From positions 1-64,000 of the forward strand of contig JAHLKI010000009.1 in the NCBI GenBank assembly GCA_025602905.1: a stretch of DNA of 64,000 nt. Direction: 5' to 3'. The notes beneath the pieces were generated by a model. The model was given only the letters and a program-made list of their open reading frames with translations, ran no database searches and was not told the origin of the DNA. Of this stretch, positions 44,365 through 57,428 are shown in pieces. The DNA is from Phlyctochytrium arcticum. Taxonomy: Eukaryota > Chytridiomycota > Chytridiomycetes > Chytridiales > Chytridiaceae. The translations under genes were made by a program, and so were the position numbers. Each line of letters begins with the position of its first letter. Position 1 is the stretch's first letter.

Positions 44365-45968
44365 ATGCCGCACACAATCGCCTCCTCCCAATTCTCAACC
44401 ACCTCCACCGCCACATCCTCCTCAACAGGCTCATCATCCACCCTCCCCTCCTCCCTCCCGCCTTGCATCTACCCCTCCACAAAACCATACTCGGGCTTTA
44501 CGACCCTCATGCATCGTTTTTCTCGCTATGAACGCTCGAGAGAGGGTCTCTATGCTGAACTAGGGAATAGTCCGCCACATCATCACCCCCCTGCTGGATC
44601 TGGGGGTACTACAGAAGTTAGGACCAGTGGTGCACGAGTGGGTGGAATGGTCGGTGCCGGTGCTGCAAAGACCGATGGGATGCTTGACATGCTCGAAAAG
44701 AGCTCGCACTCCGTTGAAATGGAGGATCAGGTTTGATTTCTTGTGATTTTTTGAGATTCCCGTTGCTGATTATGTATGTTTTAGAGGGTTTCATTGACGC
44801 CTAAACAAGAGATTAAACTGGAACTGGCACGCATGAAGGCGGCCGTCGAGAAATTGACGCGTGATCGGGTAAGTCCTCGAGGCCGAGGATCCGAGGGCGT
44901 CATTGTTTTGAGGGGGAAACGGATGGGCGAGGATTGATTTTGCGGAGCGAATCAATAGGATCTCGCAAGAGGGTGCAATGACGGGCATGGATTTATTTTA
45001 GAGTTTTTCAGATGGATGTCGACGGTATAGGAGCTGATGCACTATAGATGAGATAAACTAATGTTTTGACATTACAGACATCAGGAAGTCAATTCCAATC
45101 CTCGCCATTCTCGGCACCCCGGTCCGAGACTCCCGACACTAATGTCACACCACCCCCTCAAGTCCCCATTAAACCCATCTTGCCCACCGCATTACCCCAA
45201 ACCCAGCAGAGAAACACCAAGGCAATCTCAGATCCCGCTATCTCAGGGCGCCGGACGCCTCGCGGGTCAGGCAACTGGGATGGGGTCGAAGGCGGAAAGG
45301 AGGAGACGGAAGATGGTCGGGATGTTATAGCGACCATGGTCGATATTGCGCCTGGAGCTGCTGGAGGACCTCAGAGCGACACATCACAGCAACAACCAAA
45401 TAAAAATATCAACATATCCGCGCCCCGGCCGTCTACATCTTCCTCGGCAACAACCAATACCACCGGTACAGCTGGTACGATTAGTACCATCACGCAAGCT
45501 ATGGCCTCGTCTTCTTCCTCCAGCATCACCCAAGTCCAGGCCCATCCACCCTCACTCCAATCCATTACTCCATCAAATCTTCCCATCCACCCATCTACAT
45601 CTTCCCTGTCCGCATCCACGTCATCATCATCACCAGCCATCCAACCAGCTCACAAACCCATAACGGCCACCATCCGCTCGAAACCCTCTTCCTCAAAACA
45701 ATCCCTCAAATCAAAGTTCAACGCCAATTTCTCCGCCAACCAAAACAGTAATAGCCAGCCTCAACAATCCTCCAACAGTTCGAAATCGGCACCATCGTCG
45801 CCGGGTCGGTCATCCACTGTTTCCTCCGATAAGGAAAATGACGGGGGCGAATTTGGAAAAAAGTTGGCCAACAATGGGGGATACAAGGCTCTCAAGTCCA
45901 AAGCGAGTGCGGCGTTGCTGCAGTTTGTACGAGATCGGAAGAAGGGTGGAGGGGCAGCATTGGAGTGA
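44365..45968 (+). CDS. Ser-rich coiled-coil protein, unknown
   Basis: Exons 44365-44730, 44785-44868 and 45078-45968, all phase 0, give 446 residues. Exon 1 contains a short conserved-looking block (HRFSRYERSREGLYAELG). Exon 2 encodes a charged helix (KQEIKLELARMKAAVEKLTR) likely to form a short coiled coil. The long last exon is Ser/Thr/Pro/Gln-rich and probably disordered, ending in a basic stretch (YKALKSKASAALLQFVRDRK). No family recognised and no targeting signal seen. NPHP4 follows 196 bases downstream in the same orientation. Confidence 0.7.
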
Positions 45969-46164
45969 TCCATGCAGGGTTTCTTTTTTGGATGTTTTTT
46001 CGATTGTATATTGAGGGAGGGTCACACGCGGGCGGGTGAAGTCCGTATTTTGGGATGGTACTTTTTGTTTTAGGTTTTGATTCTTGTATATACCCTTCAC
46101 TGAACTTCTATATTCACATTGCATCGTTCGTTCAACACTTGTTGAAGAGTGATGAGCTCTGACT

Positions 46165-49100
46165 GTGCCACACCATCTTGGTTTGGGTTCGATGATTCAG
46201 CACGAACGCGCACGCGTCAAAACTGTCAGTCAAAAAGTGTTAAAAGCAAACCCGGTGAACCTCCCGTATATCAAGATGCGGCCAAACCGGGCCAATACCG
46301 GTAGTATTGCCGCCCGTCGTCGAAGAGGAAGCTACCCACATAACCCCGAACCTCAACCCCATGAACCCAACACCCCGCAAGATCTCCTCGCCGCAACCCT
46401 TCCCGTTCCCGACTGGACCAATGCATTCATCCAAAATGCGGCCACCTGTATCCCATTCCCCAGCTCGGACGCTGCAGGAAACCCCATCAATCTTTCCAAT
46501 GCACCTCCGCCTGAGCGGGATAGCAACAATTCGGGTGCGGCATCCATCAAATCGTTGGCTCTTTTACGGCAGGATTTGAGTGCGGGTGGACCAGGTCGAC
46601 GACGGTCGGCTTCACCGGCTCCATCCACTATGACTACAGGCACCGTATTGGGAAATAGCATTAGTACCCGATTTCCGTATCAACTGGATATTTTCAAAGT
46701 GGAAGGATTGCCGGTACATCATGCGAGAACTGCACCCGGAACACCGGGGTATGTCCCCTTACCTGCTGAAAATGGTGTCAAACCACGACCACGACGTAAG
46801 ACTGGAAGTGATTCGGAAAGCGAAGAGGAGGAAGCCGATGGGATTACGGAAGGAGGGGGGTCATTGACATCATTGGATTTGCGAGTTTCACTATTTGATA
46901 TTACGACTGCCCGATTCTTTGGGAAAACGTGGCGGAGCGGGGAACGACCCGTGTCTCTCAAGAATACCAAGAAGAACCGCGATAATTCAGATGAGGATAA
47001 GGATGAGGGAAGCGGTACCGATGAAGCTTTGCAAAAGAGGACGAATAAACCCCCCAAACGGTCTTCACGGCGGCGCCCCGATACTGGCGATGATGCCGGA
47101 TCAGATTCATCCCATTCTTCTTCATCAGGCTCGTCGTCCACGTCATCTTCGTTCTCGTCTTCCTCGTCGTCAGCGAATGGGTCGGATAAAAAGGGAAGCG
47201 ATGAGAGCATGGAGGATGATCAGGAAGTTGTCTATGCGGCGGGTAGTCAGCGGATTACGGTCAATTTCCGAAATGAGGTATAATTTTGAATTTGGTGGAG
47301 AAAACATACATGAATGCTTATACCTTCCGTTAGTGTATCTACTTTCACACGTCCATCACATCTCCCAATGTGATTGCCGTGGTCGAGTTTGCGTATATCC
47401 TACGTCCAGAGTCCAATGCCGACGAAAACTCGAGAAAGGAAGAGGATACAGTTAGCACTGGGTGGACTTTCTTTTATTTATTTAATCCGGAACGGAATGG
47501 CCTCGACCCGAATGAAGTGTGGGGAGACCGGGCCGGGTTTAATGGCGAGTCTTCAGAAACGGACGAAGCAAACACGTATGAGCGTATTCTTGATACTATG
47601 ATTGGGGGTTCGTACTGATATGTTTCGTAGTGTTCCAATTTACTCTGGCACACCCCGAATTTTACCCTTTTTGGCGACCATGACTTTACCCGGCCAGCAT
47701 TTATCAAGCACGGCAGCATTATCCACCATCCCGACCGCATCATTGACCTACTCTCTCACTCCACGGGCCGATCTCCGACCCGTCGCCAATTACTGGCCCG
47801 AAAACGTGTTGGTCGGTGCGCGGGCCGGGAACGGACATCTCGTCCCAGGAATTCAATTTAGTCGGTTCAGGGCTGGACGCGTACGACAAATGAAACTTTG
47901 TACGGCGTATGTGAGTGGGATCCGGGTCGGGTTTCGGGGTGGGATACGCGAGTATGAGGAAGAACTTGTTGCTGCCTTGCTAAAGGCGCAGACTTCTTCG
48001 GAAGTGGGTGCCATTGCGACAACCGGCAAATCGGATGCCCAACAGCAACAATCACAAGTCCCACCACCCTCGATTTTGGAACGGCGCATCCACATTGGAT
48101 TTCATAATACCCATACATTCATGGGCGATCCCATCGTGACAACCCTCTCGTCGCCCGCCCAACCATTGACCTCTCTTCCCTTTACATCCTCATTCCCATT
48201 CGACTTGCAACACCCGGCTCCAGACCCATCCTGTGATTTAGTCTTCACAGGGAAATTGAGTCTACCCACCTATTTACCAAATTGTCCTCTTGTGGCACTA
48301 GTCATTGGCGTCGAATATCGAATCTTTATCCCGACCGTGACGGAAATTGAACACGTTGGGTTTTTCGATCGCGTGTTTGGAGGCAAAATCCAACGAGAGC
48401 GGCATGGGGTTGACGGGTATGAGCGCCGAGTTATGGTTGGGTGGACTGCTTGGATTCCCCACATAGACTCAACCCACCAGTCGCCCCCAATGCATACACT
48501 GGAACTCTACGCTGGCCCTGGCCCGAACCCGTTCTCACGTCCCATTTATTGTCCCGAATCCTACGTTGGAGAATTGCAGAGTTATTTGGATGATGTAGCT
48601 GCTGGCCAAGACTCGAGTTTGCCGCCGCAGCCGTCTTTGAATGTTTCGTTTGTGGCGGAAGAGAAGGGGGGGAAGAAAAAGAAGGGAGTGCTTCCGGTTA
48701 CTGAAGAGATTGGCACTGGGACTGGTAAGATTGGGGTGGATGCAGGCCACCAAATTTCTATCCCGGTCCCACCGCCTATAAAAGATCATCCCCCTCCGCA
48801 TCGTATACCACATCAGCCGCATCCACCGCCGCCACTACCTACCAAAAAGGGAGTTGATAAGACGACCTCACCATGGTCCAGTGCCTTCCTTCATCCCCCC
48901 GAACCCGAACCTACACCCGAACCCGCACCACCAACGCCAGCCCCCTCCCGGGCACCAGTAGTCTCACCCCCAAAACTCGTGCCACCCCCGCCACAACAAA
49001 CCCATCACGCTCTCACCATCGCCAAAGCTCCAAACTATAACCACCCCCCAGCTCTCCTCCTTCCAACTGCGACCCCAACAGCAGCCATCCCATCCACCCG

Positions 49101-52100
49101 CACATCCCGCGCCCGACTACTTGACGCCGGATTTCAGCCACTGCTGAATGAAGACTCGTCCAGACCCATCTCTGTTACTCTAGAAAACACGGGACTAAAC
49201 CGGCTCCCGGAGGCGTGGGCCAATCGTGAAGCAAATGACTTGAGGGCCAGCGAAGTTGTCGTGACGTTAATGGGATTGTCTATTTTGGATCCCGGTAGGT
49301 TTTGCTCACATCATGCGGCATTTAGGTCAAAAAAAACTTATCTGCATTCCGATAGACACGTATACGCCTCCAACCGCTCATTTCACGTACGCATTCTATA
49401 CATTCCCGCCAACCACCACGCCTCCTGTCACATTGTATACCGGTCCTGTTCCATTATCTTCGGCTCAAACCTCGCATAAGCGGGCCACATCAGTACCGCC
49501 CGGTGGGCATAAAAGACAAGCCAGTGGGCATTTATCTGTGAAAAGTATGGCTGTCACAGGTGATGGGGATGTAGAGGAGGACAAGTCTTGGCCAGCTATA
49601 TTGTGGGGTGGGGGCAAGAACGGCGAAATGATGGGTAATGTCCTAATGTCCATTGTCATTCAGCTTTATTCTCATCGTATTTTTGAACAGCGTCACAATT
49701 ACCTGGCCACTCGGAAACGTTCCATGTTCGTCGGCTACATGACACGCCTCTTTCTCTTGGAATGCTTCGCGCTGGAGGAGATGTAGCTGCGGCAACTTGT
49801 CCCCTGGCCTTCTATCTGACCAGCGCCCAACTACGAATTGATGTATGGGATGCTACGACACTGTTGCCTGTAGGGGTATCGTACGTTCCGCTTGCAGGAC
49901 TTGTTCGTGCTGGGAGAGCTGGCGTCGTGTGTGAGGGAGAGGTGGACTTACTACCCAGCGGGGCAAACTTTACCTCTGCGGAAGGAGGTGCTCCTATCGG
50001 ACGTTTGAACGTGCGCTTGGCCAATTTGGCCCGTACCGTACTTTCACCGGGGACCGTGCCCCTTGCAGCCCTGGAGATGATCAAGGACGCGCAAAGCATT
50101 TATTCTGCCTCCCGATGTGGTTTTGATGACGCTATTTTATCACTGACAAGGGGCAAGCGCATGGAGGAAGTGATTAGCGAACCGTTTACCATGCCTGAAG
50201 TCGATGCAGAGCTGATGGCGTTATTACGCGCTACTCAAGCTGGACGGGGTCCTCCTCCGACTGTATCGGATCAAAGCGGACATCATGGCTCGGCAGCAAC
50301 AGGCCGGACCGAAGAGCTTGTCGTCCACGCAGCCGAAATGCGCAAACAGGCCCGCGCCAAACGTGCTCTAGCCTCCTCCACATCAGACACCACCAGTGAA
50401 ACCTTTTCACCATATACCCATACCAGCTACCATCTCTCCCGCTCCGAGCGACAACGTGATCTTCAGACAATTGAGCTGTTCCGGGCCCGTCGATTGAATC
50501 CTACATTACGAGCACATTTAGCGGCCCAGCAAACCGTTGGCGGCACATTAACTGTTCTTCTGGGTCAGGCCTCGTATTTTCATTTTGTCATCCGAAACCC
50601 CTATAACCGCCCAGCGACCTTTGCAGCGGAATGGACCATGAAGAACGTTCGAGGGGTGGCTACGGATGCCGAATGGAATACCATACGGCAAGCATATACT
50701 TGGGTTGACGCAGCAGCGAGCAAACGGCAACGGGTCGCGATGGGCAGTTCCCCGCGCGTGTATCTCGAAAAGGGGGAGGAAGCATTGTTTCCTTTTGTGT
50801 ACCAAAATTTCATGCCGGTTCATCGGCCAGCCAAAGAAGACTTGAGTAGTGGAACTGAATGCTCGCGCCGGCGCGGGCTGAAACTTTGGGCTTGGGGAAG
50901 CGAGCAGGACCAAAATCCCGAATTGGAATATCAGGCTACTGATGCTATTAAAGATATCAAGGTAGGTCCTTTACTCTAGGTCAACACCGGCCTGAAAATC
51001 TAATGTTGCATTGATAGATCTCAATAACATCATCAACACACACCCTTTCAACATTGAATTTGGCCATACGCACCCTCCCCACACCCTTACTGAGTCATAC
51101 CCGACTGTTCGTGCCCGAGCGAGAGCCGCTCCGACACAGCCTGACTGTTCAATTCCCGACTGGAGTCATTGGAAGCACGACTGGTGAATTGCATGTTCGA
51201 TGTCATTTGGACGAAGTGGTTTGCGCCATCGAGAAGGGCGTGGTAAGTAAATGGTACCACATAGTTTTTGAAAGGAGAAAAGACATTAATGGGGTTTTCA
51301 ATATTTAGAATGCATCAACTTTTGCCCTCACATTCAAACATCGGCGGCCACCATCTGCTCCATCCACACTTCCTCTTTATTTCCATGTTTACCAAGATCC
51401 CCTGCATCTAGTCCTGATATGTACGCTTCTGGTCACGCTTCACACACATACCCGACTGGACGTCACTGCCATTGTGGGTCAAACCAATTCCGCCAATATG
51501 GTCATTCGCGGCACGGGGGTTGGCAAAGTTGTGGGTGTTTGGGGAGATGGTGGGGGCACCGATGTACGGATTATGCGCAGCTCGCCGTTTGTTTTACCTG
51601 CGGCCGTCTTGAGCGAGGTACCCGTCTTGATCAGACCACGAAATTTGGACGTGCGACGTGTTCTGGTCAATGTGATTGGTAATTTTTGCTTTCCTTGCCA
51701 AAATTTACATTTCTTGATCTGACACTACTCACAGATATGGACCAACATACCCTTCTCAATACTTGGCTCATTGTTCCGCACTGCCAACTACCTCCAATTT
51801 CCAAATCATTCGACATGTGTGTCTCCCGCTCAGCCCACCAGATCAATAAGGTTTGTTGTTTGTCTCAGACATGGAGGGGAACAATGGCTAATGCAAATTG
51901 ATATCTAGAGAATCAGCTATACCAACCCGTACCCGACATCAAAAACCTTTTCCCTGCACACACCTTCACCCCATCTACTCACGTTTAAACACCCTACCAT
52001 AACACTGGCTCCCAATGCTGCTGCGTACATTGGGTTTACGTTGTGGCCCGGTCAAGGCAACGCGGGTGGACAAGATGACATATGGGATATCTTGGTTCTC

Positions 52101-52160
52101 CTCAATGACGAGGAAGATCGGGTAGAGGAATGCTTGAGAATTAGCACAACATTTTCCTAA
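46165..52160 (+). CDS. NPHP4: Nephrocystin-4 (ciliary transition-zone protein)
   Basis: Nine exons: 46165-47277, 47334-47575, 47631-49294, 49356-49634, 49691-50961, 51018-51242, 51309-51678, 51735-51850, 51909-52160. They sum to 1843 residues. Similarity to animal NPHP4 is collinear along the chain: SLFDITTARFFGKTW, YFHTSITSPNVIAVVEF, SGTPRILPFL, NYWPENVLVG, ILERRIHIGFHNTHTF, AFYTFPPTTTP, LRIDVWDATTLLPVG, HFVIRNPYNRPATF and the C-terminal ISYTNPYPTSKTF with LVLLNDEEDRVEECLRI. NPHP4 works with NPHP1 and RPGRIP1L at the ciliary gate; here it marks a flagellated organism. The protein is longer than the human one because of a disordered N-terminus and a Pro-rich insert after the second third of exon 3. 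Every acceptor was fixed by frame plus homology; the exon 4/5 junction is the least certain. Confidence 0.93.
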
Positions 52161-52250
52161 AAGAGATGGCCCTTCCCCTCAATATTCTGTAACTTCAAAA
52201 CATGAATAAATTATGAACTTTTGCATGAAAACTAAACTAATGTATGATAT

Positions 52251-54138
52251 TTATCCGTAAGGAGTCATATTGCGTACCACAAACTAATTCAGAATTAGCA
52301 ATATTGTTGGCTGATGTGGCAGACAATCATACGTACCTTGTTCAAGTCCATAGTATCGCCTGCAACTCCCATCGGTCCGCATCGACGCCTCCGGTCCTTA
52401 CTAACTTGGCTTGCAAACATCTCGTCAAGCCATGGATGTGGTCCTTCCAAATCTTTCGCTTTTGATCGTGAACGAGCTTGAGGTACGGGCGGCGCAAGTG
52501 GAGGTGACGCTATTGGTTCACGCCCTGCTGGAGGTGTCGCATATTTTCTGCTCGGTGACCATTTATGCGGTGTCACTACTGAGCGAGCCGAGGATGGGCG
52601 CGCGGTACTAATTGCAGCTGCAGCCCCTTTCTCTCGTAACGAGGCAGCCAAGCGGGCCTGCTTTGCTTGCAAGCTTTTGATGTTCTTTGGTAAAGGCGAT
52701 CGCTGCGGTAGTTGTGGGCGTGCCTCTTGGCCTGGAATAGGGGCAGATACTTTCGTGATTACCGCGTGCGGAACACTGACCCTAAAAAGCCAGTTTGCAT
52801 TCAAATTCACCCGAAAACACAGAAATAATTACATACTGGAGTCGCTCGTCATCGTTATCATCACCGACCCACGCATCACGTTTCATGGTAAGCCGGGGTG
52901 TCACGCTAAAACCTCCTGACCCTATTCTGAAAAGTTTAGAATGGAAGAATTACAAGTGACATGGATCAAAGTCACGTACAGTAGGACCCTCCATCTGACT
53001 GCTTCTTCATTCGCATTTCCTCTGCCAAAGTCGGGCTTTGTGTGCCAGCTCGTCGCGCTCGCCTCCATCTTCCATCCTCAAATGGGTTCGATGCTTGTCC
53101 GCCACTCTGATATTCAGGATCATGCGGAGGTGGAGTCAAAACCCCACCAGCATAATCATCACGAGAAAAGAAGGTAGGATAGAGTTTCCGAAATTCGGAC
53201 AGGGCGTCATAATAGATGTCGGGGTGGCTCAAAGCTTGGCGACTCTGCCGAGAAAGAACTTTTTAAGTCAACGTTGGAAAGCATGCATTCAGTCGGAATT
53301 TTGTACACTTACTGCCTCTTGTCGTTTGATAAACTCTTCTTGGGCCAACCGGGCTACCTTTTCGGGTGACGCGACCCGCTTCCTCTCGGGAAGTGGAGGT
53401 GGAACTCTTTCGCTCCTTTTCATTTTGGCACCGACATTTGGGATTGGGGCCGATGCTGCCCTAAACGGTTGCTTCATGCTAGATTTTTGCGGAGAAAGCG
53501 AGCGAGAGCGTTCAGGTTGTGCTTTCGTTGGTGATGAGCGGCTCGGGGCAGGTGAGGATTTCATTGCTGGCTGGATAATTGAGGGATACGGGAACGAGGA
53601 AACGGGAAGCGGCGGTGGGGGACGTGATGCTTTCGTACTGGGTGATGCTGAATGCGGTGTGCTCGATCTCCGTGGCGAATATCTCGTAGGACTTGGATGC
53701 CGATATGTCTGATGATGACAATTTTAGTACTTCATTGCGGAAAATTCGAGCATCAATTTAAGGAATATGGCTCAAAGTTGTGCCAGATTGGCCGCTGGCC
53801 CCGTACGCACGTAATAGCCGTTTTGTCTCTTGAATGCTCAAGAATAGATATATCCTAACGACACATACCAATCGCTCGTGTTTCCGCATTATTGCTTTCG
53901 CAATTCGACTTTCCCGTCCCCCGACTCCGGGCCAAACACCAACGCCCTCTCTCCTCCGCTCATTCTTTTCTCCCTTATCCGGGACAAGTCCTCTCCGTTT
54001 TCTAATCAGATCAAGCTCCGCTTCCACATCCAAAGCAACTCGTGCATTTTGTAGAATATGGACCAACCGTTGCGTCTCTGTCCGGAAATGCCGAATCAGG
54101 TTGGTTTCTCTGGTGCTGAGAGATGGTGAATCGCCCAT
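52251..54138 (-). CDS. Disordered protein convergent with NPHP4, unknown
   Basis: Six exons (53869-54138, 53313-53708, 52980-53244, 52837-52921, 52337-52781, 52251-52283) join in phase to 497 residues. The N-terminus looks helical (RHFRTETQRLVHILQNARVA). The centre is Pro/Ser/Arg-rich. A more ordered block, LSHPDIYYDALSEFRKLYPT, lies in exon 3 and GPHPWLDEMFASQVSKDRR near the end; the last 10 residues come from a tiny exon. The acceptor at 52922 was chosen because the earlier AG gives a stop. I recognise no family. Its stop lies only 90 bases from that of NPHP4, so the two 3' UTRs probably overlap. A flagellar role is a guess from proximity. Confidence 0.72.
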
Positions 54139-54603
54139 GATTCACCAAGTGCTATGCGCACTTGATTCTATATCTCTTCCGTTGCTGTACGTTTGGCGAA
54201 TTTGTTGTTCACAGTTTCGCGGATCATCACATTCCTCGACGCGTCCAAGCGCAATGGTGATTACAATTTGACAGCACCAAGTCATCCTGTTTCCTCAACG
54301 TCGAGGACCCGAAGGTGCTATCTGCAGCAGCAACTTGCGATATCGGTATCTTAATGCGCATAAGATTTGCACCGTCTTCTGTGGCCGCAATGTCTGAGCG
54401 ACAGCGCCAGCACTAACGGATTATAAACAAAAGACTGGTACGTTGCGGACATTTTACAGTCGAACCACTAGTCTGTACACTTTCCGGGAGGAGCCTTGCC
54501 TAGTGTAAGGCATCAAATGCGTACATCCCCTGTTTACGATACTCTCTGTTTTAAAATAGCAAATACGCAACCAAATTATAGATTCAAACGAATACACATG
54601 TCA

Positions 54604-55610
54604 TCATTCTATCTTGACTTTCTGACCGCTGATCTTCATCAGGGAGTCGAATATGATCAGCTCTGCTGGTGAATTAAACGCGGAAATTGGTACGATATCA
54701 GCGGGATCAGTGTTGTGAATTTTTCTTGATAATGTTGAATACCAGGATGCTCTAAGTGCGAGCCAGTCCTTCGGTTGCACACTCTAGAAGCGATGGCGAA
54801 TGTTAGCTTGGAACAAGGAAGGTTGTGCGTAGAAATACCTTTACTTGCTCCCAAGAAACATCTACCTCGGCGCGATATTGGTGCCATGTAACAAGCGGTT
54901 TACCTTTCACGGGAGTCTCGTGCCATCGCATAGGATTGATCACATCGTTCAAAAGTTTGCTAATTCCATAACAATGACGCTCCTGCGGAAGGTCACAGAG
55001 TTTCCGCACCGCCGCCTCTATGATGGAACGATGTCATTTCGCGAGCCTTCAGTATCAAGAATGAATATAGCTACTCACCTAACCAAGATCGAATCATTAA
55101 AGGAGCAGCTCTATTCTGGAGCTGGTAACATCTTTTTGTCAATCGCGCAACCTCTTGCTCCAGCATCACTTGTCGTGTCTTCAAATCCGCAATCACGCGT
55201 TCAGCTTCTTGGACATGTTGATTCAACGATATCTGCCTGGGCGTAAATTGAAGCTGCTGGTGAAGAGCACGTCCATCCACCAAAGGAACTTGGCTCGCAA
55301 TGTGCGCCCTTGATACTGCTTGGCGGTTGTTCTGGAACAAGTTTTCAGGACCAGGAATAGGTTCGGGTAATGTAGTCTTGGGCTGGGTGCTTGCAATGCC
55401 AGACAAGTTCTTGACTGCTGATTTCTTGCCATTCGAAATATGAAGGAGAAACCTTGGGCAGCAGAAGAGGGACATTGTGATACTCCTCGTTTTGGTGATG
55501 GCCCAATAGGATCCAATTGCTGGGCCGTTACGTCGTGCTTTTACTGTTTCTTTTTCGTAGTGACTTGGTGCCTTCAAGGAAAAGCGCATCATGTATCTTA
55601 AATACTCCAT
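54604..55610 (-). CDS. Coiled-coil protein, unknown (3 exons)
   Basis: Exons 55079-55610, 54845-55017 and 54604-54783 give 294 residues. A basic N-terminal half leads to a clear coiled coil (QHVQEAERVIADLKTRQVML, continuing to VARLTKRCYQLQ). The C-terminal half looks folded: ERHCYGISKLLNDVINPMRW, HQYRAEVDVSWEQ, DWLALRASWYSTLSRK and AELIIFDSLMKISGQK. The frame is open 62 codons upst ream of the chosen Met, so the start is uncertain (other Met residues at 55631 and 55475). Not recognised. Same orientation as the 52251-54138 gene, 465 bases upstream of it. Confidence 0.65.
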
Positions 55611-56284
55611 AGTGCACGATGGTCCTTTCATTTTCCTTGCTGAGAGAAATTTCAAGGTTACTGTCAATTTTCTCTTCTCATCCCATGTGTCGCAGTGGCA
55701 TTTTTTGATACATGTTTGTCGAATACTGTTTGAGAACATGCAATATTTTACCCATGTCATTGTACCGATGTAAAAAAAAAATTGGTGTACCTGCATGGAG
55801 TATGGGTAAAGCTGGGAAGGATCCTTTCAAAGGGAACAGGGACCTGCAGAAAGACGACGGACTTGGCATACCAGCAAGCTATGCGTGCCTTGAGTTTTCA
55901 GAAGAAAAAAAAGCACAAGCCGATTTAAGGTACATCCAGGTATATCTTCATGATATGAAACACATGCTCAGGTGCAGCAATTGTGAAGCTAATGGAAACC
56001 CTTGCGTTCATGGGGAACGATAAATATTCCCTCTGTCAAGTTAAATTTTCCCACATCAGAATTCATTCGGAATAGAATCCCGAAACGTATACCGCGATGA
56101 TGAAAATCTCAACCATGCTATTTTACCAGTCATGTATCAAGCGATAACCTCTCACGGTCAAAGTCTGCATCGCTCAAGCGGAATTGCATGACTCTGCCAG
56201 GCTGCAAGGTCAGCCAGTCGTTTCTTCCACAACAACTCATGAACTTCATGCGCGGTCTCTCCCGACGATTTTTTGAAACGCTTG
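55611..56284. other. Intergenic
   Basis: No gene or repeat that I can support. It contains the likely 5' flank of the minus-strand gene ending at 55610 and a short A run near 55772-55781. Confidence 0.4.
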
Positions 56285-56628
56285 ATGACCGCCACAAAGG
56301 AATTTGTCGAGAAAGAAATCAAGGCATGGTAAGTTCCTCCTGACACGTCCCTTATCATTACAAACATGGAATAACGAGAAAGCACCCTAGCTCTTCGCCA
56401 ACATCCATTGCCCGTACTGCGACAATGCCAAAGCTGGACGAAAATCTCTCAACGCTATTCACGGCTTACGAAATGGACCAGCGTGAAGATGGATCCGCCC
56501 TTCAGGAATACATGCAGGAAAAGACTGGTCCGCGCACCGTCACAAATATCTTCATTGCGGAGAACACCGAGAATCTGGAGGTATTTCAAAATGATATATT
56601 GATCAATTCCGCTCCTGGTCAGATGTAA
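56285..56628 (+). pseudogene. Glutaredoxin pseudogene with replaced 3' end
   Basis: Exon 1 (56285-56328) reads TATKEFVEKEIKA, typical of a glutaredoxin start. After an intron-like segment (56329 to about 56391) the CPYC active site appears (56409-56420, HCPYCDNAK). The next part, AYEMDQREDGSALQEYMQEK and TGPRTVTNIFI, is in another frame, so one base is missing after the active site; the exon junction is also out of phase. The usual glutathione-binding end is absent: after NTENLE the sequence turns into a stretch also seen near 58533-58570 (CCGCTCCTGGTCAGA). A decayed dithiol-type glutaredoxin. Confidence 0.7.
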
Positions 56629-57428
56629 CACTTTTTTGAACTAGGAATAATGTCACGTCCTACGCGTCAGGATTTGTACGAAGTAAGTCGCGACGTCCGA
56701 CGAAGAAATTGATTTATGCGATATGCGATGAAGACGGACGAATAAGTAGAAGGATAACTTAATGCCACTGTCAAAAACGAAAGTGCTCATACTCTAGGTT
56801 GTACTTCTTAACTTTACCTCTTAGAGGTTTTTTTGTTCTCAACTACATTACATACACCGGCTCCAAATAATACAACTTTGACAGTCTTTGTTATGACCTG
56901 CTGTTGTTTTTTGCTAAACTTTTTACGCCTTTCGGCCATAGTTGCTTTCCTTCCCAATGCAAGTAATTGTATGTACATACAGAGTAAAGTGACACTGGAA
57001 ATGACAAAATTCTGGATTTAATCAGACGAACTGCGCGCCGAGAGTCTAGAAAAGCAGAAGACTGCCACTTCGTCTTTTGCAACGACCCTGGCTTCTTTCA
57101 AAAATCCAAAAACGACTGACAGGTATAAGTGACAGCAGATATCAGGAAAAGTAGGTGACTGATCAGGTTTGGGGCGATGGCAAGCGGCAGCAGTGAGATC
57201 TGAATATGATGCACCCCAACGCAGCATTATCCCACGTATCAATTGTTTTCGCTGACAGAATGCTTACATTAAGAATTCTGGAAATATCAACATGAGATCC
57301 AAAAAGATCTGACAGTGCCGGAAAAAGATTTTTTTTAGGTAAGCGAGGGTCTTGAGGACATAAAGAACGCTCGCCGGACAGTTTCCCCAGGTACTTTCCA
57401 CAATTTACAGCACACCACCAACATCATC

